Positions 13,592-19,433 of a stretch of 19,634 nucleotides of DNA are shown here, piece by piece (position 1 is the stretch's first letter; each line of letters begins with the position of its first letter). The DNA is from an uncultured Mediterraneibacter sp. (GTDB taxonomy: Bacteria > Bacillota > Clostridia > Lachnospirales > Lachnospiraceae). Location: NCBI RefSeq assembly GCF_934309415.1, contig NZ_CAKRDI010000043.1, positions 1 to 19,634 on the forward strand, given 5' to 3'. The position numbers were made by a program, and so were the translations under genes. The notes beneath the pieces were generated by a model that saw nothing but the letters and a program-made list of their open reading frames with translations, did no database searches and had not been told where the DNA came from.

Positions 13592-14695
13592 ATGGAAGAT
13601 AAAGAGATAAAAAGAGAGGGCGTTTCAGAAAGTTCACGAATGAAACAGACAGTGCAACCTGTTGTGGAATGGTATCGGAATAACAAAAGAGATCTTCCAT
13701 GGAGAAAGCAGATCAATGCTTACCGTGTGTGGATCTCGGAAATTATGCTGCAGCAGACCCGTGTGGAAGCTGTGAAGCCTTATTATGCCCGTTTCCTGTC
13801 AGAACTTCCGGATGTAAAAGCACTTGCAGAAGTACCGGAAGAAAAATTATTGAAACTGTGGGAAGGACTTGGTTATTATAACCGCGCGAGAAACCTGCAG
13901 ATTGCAGCCAGACAGATCATGGAAGAATACAACGGCGTGTTTCCGGAGACATACGAAGAAATCCATTCTCTGAAAGGAATCGGAAATTACACGGCCGGTG
14001 CCATCAGCTCCTTTGTGTATCATCTGCCAAAACCGGCAGTAGACGGAAATGTCTTCCGCGTTGTGACACGAATCCTTGCAGATTCAGATGATATTATGAA
14101 GGCATCGACCCGCACGAAAATAGAAACGTTACTGGAAGAAATAATTCCTGCAGAGACACCGGGAGATTTCAACCAGGGACTGATCGAACTTGGAGCAATC
14201 GTCTGCCTGCCGGGCGGCGAGCCGAAATGTGCAGAATGTCCGGTACAGGACTTATGTCTGGCACATCAGAACGGATGTGAGCTGGCTTATCCGGTCAAGA
14301 AGAAAGCAAAAGAAAGACGAATCGAGAAACGGACCGTTCTCAGATTTTGCGACAATGATGAAGTAGCAATACGGAAACGCCCGGAAAAAGGACTGCTGGC
14401 AGGCCTGTATGAATTCCCAAATGTAGAAGGACATCTGAAACAGAAAGAAGTAATTGCCTATGCAGAATCACTGGGATTGACACCAATCCGAATCAAAAAA
14501 CTCCCAGATGCAAAACACATTTTCAGCCATGTAGAATGGAGAATGAAAGGCTACGAAGTTATCGTGGATGAGCTGGAAAAAGAACTGAAGACTGATCAAT
14601 GGAAAGAACAGGTGATTTTTGCAGATAAAAAGGAGCTGGATGAAAAATATCCGATGCCGTCAGCATTTGAGGCATATCGGTATCGAGAAGGATAA
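13592..14695 (+). CDS. mutY: A/G-specific adenine glycosylase
   Basis: Removes adenine mispaired with 8-oxoguanine, preventing G-to-T mutations. It has an HhH-GPD glycosylase domain (about 20-200) with catalytic Glu50 (SEIMLQQTRVE), LKGIGNYTAGA and catalytic Asp151 (KPAVDGNVFR). A 4Fe-4S loop follows, with cysteines near 205, 213, 216 and 222; the first spacing is seven residues rather than the six of E. coli. The C-terminal NUDIX-like recognition domain carries the FSH signature (HIFSHVEWRMKGYEV). Length 367 is normal. I prefer the ATG at 13592. The adjacent in-frame TTG at 13589 is 8 nt from AGGAGA and is an alternative adding one residue. Repeat copy 3 begins 3 nt after the stop codon. Confidence 0.93.
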   Translation: MEDKEIKREGVSESSRMKQTVQPVVEWYRNNKRDLPWRKQINAYRVWISEIMLQQTRVEAVKPYYARFLSELPDVKALAEVPEEKLLKLWEGLGYYNRARNLQIAARQIMEEYNGVFPETYEEIHSLKGIGNYTAGAISSFVYHLPKPAVDGNVFRVVTRILADSDDIMKASTRTKIETLLEEIIPAETPGDFNQGLIELGAIVCLPGGEPKCAECPVQDLCLAHQNGCELAYPVKKKAKERRIEKRTVLRFCDNDEVAIRKRPEKGLLAGLYEFPNVEGHLKQKEVIAYAESLGLTPIRIKKLPDAKHIFSHVEWRMKGYEVIVDELEKELKTDQWKEQVIFADKKELDEKYPMPSAFEAYRYREG

Positions 14696-14697
14696 TA

Positions 14698-14840
14698 GTT
14701 GCTGTTTACAGTATCACTGTAAGCAGCAACGTATCTCGCTATTTTGAATCGCCTTTGGCGATGAGCGAGATACATTCAGGATAATACGTGCATCCTCCGT
14801 GTCAATCAGCGGAGTGATTGACACGGGAGTAAACAGTGAT
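14698..14840. mobile_element. Dispersed intergenic repeat (MITE-like), full copy 3
   Basis: 143 bp, aligned without gaps to copies 1 and 2. Hairpin 1 is at 14698-14730, hairpin 2 at 14731-14773, hairpin 3 at about 14794-14828. Arms differ from copy 2 by paired changes (GTTGCTG with CAGCAAC, CTCGCT with AGCGAG, CGTG with CACG), which preserve pairing. ATAATA occurs just before (14692-14697) and two bases after (14843-14848), consistent with a 6-bp target duplication. The right terminal repeat has decayed to GTAAACAGTGAT. It fills the space between mutY and the TetR promoter. Confidence 0.9.
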
Positions 14841-14869
14841 GAATAATAATCAGAGTACACTCTGTTTTC

Positions 14870-14898
14870 TTGAAATGGAAGTAAAATTGTGGTATACT
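14870..14898 (+). promoter_or_regulatory. Promoter of the tetR-lipid kinase operon
   Basis: TTGAAA (14870-14875), a 17-bp spacer and TATACT (14893-14898). GGTATACTGTACC (14891-14903) over the -10 is palindromic at 10 of 13 positions and could be the regulator's own operator. The position of the promoter rules out starts upstream of about 14905. Confidence 0.7.
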
Positions 14899-14964
14899 GT
14901 ACCTGTTGATGTGGCGGTCGGAAAAATGCCGTTACATATTCCATTACAGGGAGAGTATACAGAC

Positions 14965-15579
14965 ATGGGCGAAAAAATAGAATTAACAAGACAGCAGCGC
15001 AAATCCAAGGAGACACGGGAAAAGATCTTTCAGGCTGCCAAGCGGATTTTACAGAAGAATGGATATGAAGATCTGTCTATCAAGAACATCTGTGAAGAAG
15101 CGGGGGTATCCAACGGAAGCTTTTACCATCATTTCAAAACAAAGGATGACCTGCTGTCTTATTATATAGAAGATCAGCCAACCATCAATCCGGATCTTCT
15201 GGAGACACCGAAAGATGTAAAAGGAGTAAAGGATGGAATCATTCAGGTTTATCTGAATTATGTGAAATATTGCCGGGAACTTGGTGTAGAATTTATGGCA
15301 GGATATTATGATACAAAGAATCAGGCACTGAATCCGACTATTCGAACCGAGCGTCCTTATCCGATCATAACAGTACAGACTTATGTAGAAAAAGCACAGG
15401 AAGCAAATGTAGTTAAACTAAACGTAGGAATTGAAGAATTTACAACAGATATCCGAATGATCGTAATCGGAAATGTATTTGAATGGTGCCTTCGTAATGG
15501 GAATGCAGACTTTGAAGGTAACATGAGCAGATCACTCGGAAAATATCTGGACAGTACATTATGCGAGGTATCAGATTAA
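14965..15579 (+). CDS. TetR/AcrR-family transcriptional regulator
   Basis: A predicted one-component regulator of 204 residues. The N-terminal helix-turn-helix (about 15-60; IFQAAKRILQKNGYEDLSIK, then EAGVSNGSFYHHFKTKDDLL) is canonical. The C-terminal part (about 65-200) is the variable ligand-binding and dimerisation domain and gives no clue to the ligand. The reading frame is open upstream to 14836, inside repeat copy 3, but the promoter at 14870-14898 and the AGGGAGAG ribosome site 9 nt before 14965 settle the start. It is followed after 3 nt by a lipid kinase gene, so it may control membrane-lipid metabolism and probably itself. Confidence 0.9.
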   Translation: MGEKIELTRQQRKSKETREKIFQAAKRILQKNGYEDLSIKNICEEAGVSNGSFYHHFKTKDDLLSYYIEDQPTINPDLLETPKDVKGVKDGIIQVYLNYVKYCRELGVEFMAGYYDTKNQALNPTIRTERPYPIITVQTYVEKAQEANVVKLNVGIEEFTTDIRMIVIGNVFEWCLRNGNADFEGNMSRSLGKYLDSTLCEVSD

Positions 15580-15582
15580 TCA

Positions 15583-16503
15583 ATGTATGAGATAATTGTA
15601 AATCCCAAAGCCCGGACAGGGCAGGGAGGTACGCTGCGCCAGAAGCTGGAAGTAGAATTAAAGAAACGGAAGACAGACTATAAGATTTACTTTACCAATG
15701 CGAGAAAGCATGCAGAAAAGCTTGCAGCGGAAATTACAGGAGATGGAAAAGAACATATCCTGCTCGTCCTCGGAGGAGACGGCACACTGAATGAAGTAGT
15801 AAACGGAATCTACGATGTGTCAAAAGTCACTCTCGGATACATCCCGGTTGGTTCAGGAAATGATTTCGCGCGTGGAATGGGACTCGCGAAAGAATCCATG
15901 AATGCGATCGACCAGATTCTGGATATGAAGCAGGTGCGGGAAATCAATGTCGGTGTGGCCGAACAGGGCGGATGGAGCAGAAGATTTCTGGTCAGCTCCG
16001 GAATCGGGTTCGATGCTGCTGTGTGCCATGAAGTGTGCGTCTCTAAGTGGAAAGTGATCCTGAACCGCCTGAAACTTGGGAAACTCAGCTATGCAGTAGT
16101 CGCGCTGGACAGACTGCGGAAAGATAAACCAGTCAGAATGGAATTACAGACAGAGGATGGAAGCTGGCAGGAATACCCGAAGACTTATTTCGCAGCATTC
16201 ATGAATCTCCCCTATGAAGGAGGCGGATTCAAATTCTGCCCGGATGCGTCACCTTCCGATGATCTGTTGGATATAATGGTTATATCAGGATTGACCAAAT
16301 TTAAAATTCTCTGTCTTCTGCCGACAGCTTTTGTAGGAAAGCATGTTTTGTTCAGGGGAGTACATATATTAAAAGCAAAAGAAGTACACGTCAAAACAGA
16401 TCAGGCACTTCCAATCCATACAGACGGAGAACCGGCATTTTTGAGAAAAGAGATTCGTGTAAGTTTTCTGGAAAAGAAGATGAAAGTGATAATGACGGAA
16501 TAG
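15583..16503 (+). CDS. YegS/Rv2252/BmrU-type lipid kinase (diacylglycerol kinase family)
   Basis: Phosphorylates a lipid alcohol with ATP; in Gram-positive relatives DgkB returns diacylglycerol, released during lipoteichoic acid synthesis, to phosphatidate. The 306 residues show the N-terminal IIVNPKARTGQGG, nucleotide-binding LGGDGTLNEVVNG (63-75), PVGSGNDFARGMG (88-100), an NLPYEGGGFKFCPDASPSDD stretch and C-terminal IHTDGEPA, all typical of the DAGK catalytic family. No membrane span is present, so it is probably a peripheral membrane enzyme. The start lies 3 nt after the TetR stop codon. BmrU paralogues have uncertain substrates, so dgkB is plausible but not certain. Confidence 0.88.
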   Translation: MYEIIVNPKARTGQGGTLRQKLEVELKKRKTDYKIYFTNARKHAEKLAAEITGDGKEHILLVLGGDGTLNEVVNGIYDVSKVTLGYIPVGSGNDFARGMGLAKESMNAIDQILDMKQVREINVGVAEQGGWSRRFLVSSGIGFDAAVCHEVCVSKWKVILNRLKLGKLSYAVVALDRLRKDKPVRMELQTEDGSWQEYPKTYFAAFMNLPYEGGGFKFCPDASPSDDLLDIMVISGLTKFKILCLLPTAFVGKHVLFRGVHILKAKEVHVKTDQALPIHTDGEPAFLRKEIRVSFLEKKMKVIMTE

Positions 16504-16643
16504 AATAAAAACATAATTTTGATACTGCTTTAGCAAAAGACAGAAAATCCGATTTATTTCAGGAGATTGTGAAATTTGGTTTTCGAAAGGCCTGTTTAGC
16601 TATATTCAGTATCATGATAAAGGTGGAAAAAGAGAAAGATATT

Positions 16644-16686
16644 AACAGACTGCGGAAATTTGTGTGAAAAATTTCCGCAGTCTGTT
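16644..16686. promoter_or_regulatory. 18-bp perfect hairpin upstream of the GDPD gene
   Basis: AACAGACTGCGGAAATTT (16644-16661) is perfectly complementary to 16669-16686 around a GTGTGAA loop. It is not followed by a U-run on the plus strand, so it is a poor terminator in that direction. Its last two bases begin the -35 box of the next promoter. Confidence 0.6.
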
Positions 16687-16714
16687 GACTTTATGTGGAT
16701 AACTGGTGTATGTT
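16685..16714 (+). promoter_or_regulatory. Probable promoter of the GDPD gene
   Basis: TTGACT (16685-16690), an 18-bp spacer and TATGTT (16709-16714). It would give a leader of about 45 nt to the preferred ATG at 16765. Confidence 0.5.
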
Positions 16715-16764
16715 GTGTGTGAAAGCAAGAAATGATAAGTAAGAATGTAGTAGGAGAAGAAGAG

Positions 16765-17580
16765 ATGGTAATTATGTTCATTGTACTTGCATGTGTAGTT
16801 CTTTTGATCGGAGGAACCGGATTCCTTCTTGCACCGCGTATGTCAGGAAGAGAACGTGTTCATCCGTTCTTTGGAATAAAGTGGGCACACAGAGGTCTGC
16901 ATAATATGAAAAAAGGAATACCGGAGAATTCCATGAAGGCATTTCAGGCAGCAGTAGATGCCGGGGATGGAATTGAACTGGATGTACATCTGACGAAAGA
17001 TAATCAGATCGTGGTGTTCCATGATGATACATTTGAGCGTGTCTGCGGAAAGAAAGGAACCGTAGAAGAGACTACTTACGCAGAGATGAAGAAATATTTT
17101 CTGAGTGGAACGAACGAAAGAATTCCTCTTCTGAAAGATGTGCTGAAAACAGTAGATGGAAAAGTTCCGCTTTTGATTGAAGTGAAACTTCCAAGTGCCA
17201 ATACAAAAGTCTGCCAGCGCCTGGATGAAGAATTACAGGGATACAAAGGCAAATACATGATCCAGTCCTTTAACAGTCTGGTACTCCGCTGGATGAAAAA
17301 ACACAGAAATGAGATCCCGAGAGGGCAGCTTTCCGAGAATCTTACGAAAAATGACAGGACAACGCATTATGCATTACGGTTCTGCGTAAAATATTTATTG
17401 AGTAACTGTATGTGCAGACCGGATTTTATTTCATATAAATGGACAGACCGGAAGAATCCAGGACTTTGGATCAACCGGGTGTTCTTTAAAACTCCGGCAG
17501 CAGCCTGGACGTTACATGGCGAAAAAGATGTGCGGGCAGCGAAAAGAAGTTTTGATATGTATATTTTCGAAGTGAATTAA
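16765..17580 (+). CDS. Membrane-anchored glycerophosphodiester phosphodiesterase
   Basis: Hydrolyses glycerophosphodiesters, releasing glycerol-3-phosphate; substrates may be deacylated phospholipids or teichoic acid fragments. The 271 residues start with one hydrophobic span (about 4-23), then a GDPD TIM-barrel domain: WAHRGLHN (His42, Arg43), PENS (Glu54), IELDVHLTKD (Glu71, Asp73), VVFHDDTF (His86), and LIEVKLP with the third metal-binding glutamate. The start at 16765 is chosen because AGGAG lies 8 nt before it; an in-frame ATG at 16732 would add 11 residues but has no good ribosome site. The domain is probably extracellular or membrane-bound. A truncated copy of the dispersed repeat begins one base after the stop codon. 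Confidence 0.9.
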   Translation: MVIMFIVLACVVLLIGGTGFLLAPRMSGRERVHPFFGIKWAHRGLHNMKKGIPENSMKAFQAAVDAGDGIELDVHLTKDNQIVVFHDDTFERVCGKKGTVEETTYAEMKKYFLSGTNERIPLLKDVLKTVDGKVPLLIEVKLPSANTKVCQRLDEELQGYKGKYMIQSFNSLVLRWMKKHRNEIPRGQLSENLTKNDRTTHYALRFCVKYLLSNCMCRPDFISYKWTDRKNPGLWINRVFFKTPAAAWTLHGEKDVRAAKRSFDMYIFEVN

Positions 17581-17581
17581 C

Positions 17582-17656
17582 CGAGATGCTTTCAGAGCAA
17601 AATATGCATCCTCCATGCCAATCAGCGGAGTGATTGACATGGGAGTGAACAGTAAC
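17582..17656. repeat. Dispersed intergenic repeat, 5'-truncated copy 4
   Basis: 75 bp corresponding to the 3' half of the 143-bp element. Its final part (17606-17656, from GCATCCTCCATG through GTGAACAGTAAC) is identical to copy 2; the first 20-odd bases are more diverged. It lacks hairpin 1 and the left arm of hairpin 2 but retains hairpin 3 and the right terminal repeat. It starts one base after the GDPD stop codon. Confidence 0.85.
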
Positions 17657-17778
17657 TAGCTTTGGTCTGAGAAGCAACTAAAAAGTGCACATAGATTGAT
17701 AAAGTGTCAGGGTTGATCATATGATTTAAAGAGAAATTAAAAAATTTCAAAAGAATTGTTAAAAACTAATGAAGTCGG
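17657..17778. other. Spacer without recognisable feature
   Basis: AT-rich sequence between the truncated repeat and the PAP2 promoter. No ORF with a ribosome site and no strong hairpin was seen. Confidence 0.5.
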
Positions 17779-17807
17779 TTGAGATTTGAAAATAATCGTG
17801 CTATAAT
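17779..17807 (+). promoter_or_regulatory. Promoter of the PAP2 phosphatase gene
   Basis: TTGAGA (17779-17784), a 17-bp spacer and a perfect TATAAT (17802-17807). The leader runs about 180 nt to the preferred ATG and holds no obvious gene. Confidence 0.75.
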
Positions 17808-17994
17808 CTGCCGTGACAAAGAAAATGGCAGCGTGAAAATAGCGTGAAAGAAAAGCCATGTAAGCAAAAAAGAGATGACCAGAAACATGAGGCTGTTTTG
17901 AAAAAATTCCAGAAAAAACAGTACGAAAGTGTGTTGGAAATGGTATGAGTCACAGATGAAACAGGATTCATTTATGACAAGAGGAGTGATAAGA

Positions 17995-18678
17995 ATGAAG
18001 TGGAAAACAAAATTCACTGAAATAGTTAAAAAATATAAGCATGCATGGGTATTTCTTTATGCATTTATTTATATGCCATGGTTTTTATTTTTGGAAAAAC
18101 ATGTAACGACAAATTATCATGTAATCCAGACCGCACTGGATGAGCATATTCCGTTTATCGAATATTTTATCGTGCCATATTTAATGTGGTTCGCGTTTAT
18201 AGCAGTCGTATTTCTCTACTTCTTCTTTACAGATGTAGACGGATTTTATAAACTGGCAAAGATTTCCTTTGCAGGAATGACGATCTTTCTGATTATCTGC
18301 ACCCTGTTCCCGAACGGACAGGATCTTCGTCCGGTTGTATTCGAGAGAGAGAATGTTTTTGTAGATGCAGTAAGAATCCTGTATCGGACAGATACATGTA
18401 CAAATGTATTTCCGAGCCTTCATGTATTCAATTCTCTGTGTGCATGCATTGCAATTCATGAGAGTGAAGCATTGAAGAAACATAAAGTGATCTCAGGAGC
18501 AGCATATGTGCTGGCAGCACTGATTGTACTGGCAACCATGTTCCTGAAACAGCACTCTATTCTGGATGTGACAGGGGCATTTGTGATGGCGATTGTACTG
18601 TATCGGTTTGTATATGCGACTGAGAAGAAAAAAGCACCGGGGTATGCGAAGAGAGCAGTGCTGCAGAATAATAAGTGA
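17995..18678 (+). CDS. PAP2-family integral membrane lipid phosphatase
   Basis: A membrane phosphatase of 227 residues with about five to six hydrophobic segments. Motifs are NGQDLRP (Arg112, end of the first signature), VFPSLHVF (Ser141, His143) and KQHSILDV (nucleophile His187, Asp191), placed at the outer membrane face in this family. Substrates could be phosphatidate, phosphatidylglycerophosphate or undecaprenyl pyrophosphate; the neighbouring lipid kinase and GDPD suggest lipid-phosphate turnover. The first signature lacks a clear KxxxxxxRP lysine, a common variation. The frame is open to 17929, but AGGAG (17982-17986) 8 nt before 17995 fixes the start. It is transcribed from its own promoter and terminated downstream. 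Confidence 0.88.
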   Translation: MKWKTKFTEIVKKYKHAWVFLYAFIYMPWFLFLEKHVTTNYHVIQTALDEHIPFIEYFIVPYLMWFAFIAVVFLYFFFTDVDGFYKLAKISFAGMTIFLIICTLFPNGQDLRPVVFERENVFVDAVRILYRTDTCTNVFPSLHVFNSLCACIAIHESEALKKHKVISGAAYVLAALIVLATMFLKQHSILDVTGAFVMAIVLYRFVYATEKKKAPGYAKRAVLQNNK

Positions 18679-18726
18679 TGGAACATTGTGATAGAATAGA
18701 GATATAGATGTGAAGTTAGGTGATTG

Positions 18727-18754
18727 AGGGACAGTTGGGAGACTGTTCCTTTTT
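18727..18754 (+). terminator. Terminator of the PAP2 gene
   Basis: AGGGACAGT (18727-18735) pairs with ACTGTTCCT (18742-18750), with one G-T pair, around a TGGGAG loop and is followed by TTTT. Confidence 0.8.
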
Positions 18755-18764
18755 GTATTGTATA

Positions 18765-18797
18765 GTTACTGTTCACAAGTAATCTGTAAACAGTAAC
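18765..18797. mobile_element. Minimal 33-bp copy of the dispersed repeat
   Basis: A 33-bp palindrome with the same ends as the 143-bp element (GTTACTGTTCAC and GTAAACAGTAAC) but nothing else. TGTATA occurs immediately before (18759-18764) and again two bases after (18800-18805), the same offset as in copies 2 and 3. This suggests the terminal repeats alone can be mobilised or retained after internal deletion. Confidence 0.8.
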
Positions 18798-18830
18798 AGT
18801 GTATATTCAATGAAGGAAAGAAAAATTTAG

Positions 18831-18859
18831 TTGTGGAAAGTGAAAATACTGGATATAAT
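18831..18859 (+). promoter_or_regulatory. Promoter of the UPF0175-DUF3368 pair
   Basis: TTGTGG (18831-18836), a 17-bp spacer and TATAAT (18854-18859). The leader is only about 20 nt, which excludes the upstream GTG at 18833 as a start. Confidence 0.65.
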
Positions 18860-18886
18860 ATAGAAAAGAAGAAAGGACGTGGTATT

Positions 18887-19174
18887 ATGGTAACAACAGA
18901 ATCTGTAACTATTAATGTCCCGAAAGGAATGTCAAAATATTTGGTAACTGTGAATCCAGAAACTGAACTTACCAGGAATGCGTTGTTACTGTATCCTTAT
19001 ATATTAAATCAGACGATTTCTCATGGTCGTGCAGCAGAGATTTTGGGCATTAGAAAATCAGAGTTGATTGACTTGTATGATAAATTAGGATACTCGTACT
19101 TTGATATGACAATGGATGAATTGGATGAGGAACTGGATACTTTTAGAAGACTAAAAAAGAGTTACAGGACTTGA
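18887..19174 (+). CDS. UPF0175-family protein, probable antitoxin
   Basis: A 95-residue protein of the UPF0175 group, usually found directly before DUF3368/PIN-like genes as a type II antitoxin. After an N-terminal strand (SVTINVPKGMSKYL) comes a helix-turn-helix-like region: NALLLYPYILNQTISHGRAA, then EILGIRKSELIDLYDKLG, and an acidic tail (TMDELDEELDTFRRLK). The N-terminal half is consistent with DNA binding and autoregulation. The start at 18887 is supported by AAAGGA 9 nt upstream and by the promoter position. Base composition is more AT-rich than in the preceding genes, as often seen for accessory modules. Its partner gene downstream is truncated, so it may now be an orphan. Confidence 0.8.
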   Translation: MVTTESVTINVPKGMSKYLVTVNPETELTRNALLLYPYILNQTISHGRAAEILGIRKSELIDLYDKLGYSYFDMTMDELDEELDTFRRLKKSYRT

Positions 19175-19433
19175 TCAAGGTGAGAGTGAAGCAATTGTTC
19201 TGACAGATGAATTGAAAGCGGATATTTTATTGATGGATGAGGGAAAGGGCAGAAGCGTGTCAGCTCAAATGGGATTTAGTGTCATGGGAACAATTGGAAT
19301 ACTTATGGCAGCTTACGAAGAAAAAGAATTGACGTCTGATGAAGTAAGAGAATGTGTCAATGGATTACAGCGTGTAGGACGTCACATTGGGCAACGACAT
19401 TATCAGATGTTGTTAAACAGATTGAAAGATTAA
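19155..19433 (+). pseudogene. 5'-truncated DUF3368 (PIN-like) toxin remnant
   Basis: The open frame 19155-19433 encodes LDQGESEAIVLTDELKADIL, then LMDEGKGR, a GTIGILMAAYEEKEL stretch and a C-terminal helix. This is the second half of the DUF3368 family (about 150-160 residues in full). The N-terminal half, with the first catalytic aspartate of the PIN fold, is absent: the frame is closed by TAA at 19152-19154 and the preceding DNA encodes the antitoxin in another frame. The only in-frame starts (such as TTG at 19212) would give about 73 residues without a ribosome site. Most simply, a deletion joined the antitoxin end to the middle of the toxin gene. Loss of the catalytic residues predicts no nuclease activity. 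Confidence 0.7.

Noticed and set aside
13289..13602. Two short ORFs on opposite strands before mutY (13289-13486 minus, 13372-13602 plus)
   Set aside because: No ribosome sites and no recognisable protein features; both cross an inverted-repeat block that is better explained as non-coding structure.
8535..14840. CRISPR array or integron attC sites as an explanation for the repeats
   Set aside because: Copies are kilobases apart with genes between them, there are no regular spacers, and the ends do not fit the attC core sequences.
14836..14964. Upstream GTG/ATG extension of the TetR gene beginning inside repeat copy 3
   Set aside because: A good promoter (14870-14898) lies downstream of these starts, and the ribosome site precedes 14965; the extension does not resemble TetR N-termini.
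16569..16667. A 32-codon basic peptide ORF starting GTG after AGGAG
   Set aside because: The ribosome site is only 3 nt from the start codon and the ORF runs into the perfect hairpin; no family resemblance.
18833..18886. Earlier GTG start for the UPF0175 gene
   Set aside because: It lies within the promoter (-35 at 18831-18836), upstream of the probable transcription start.
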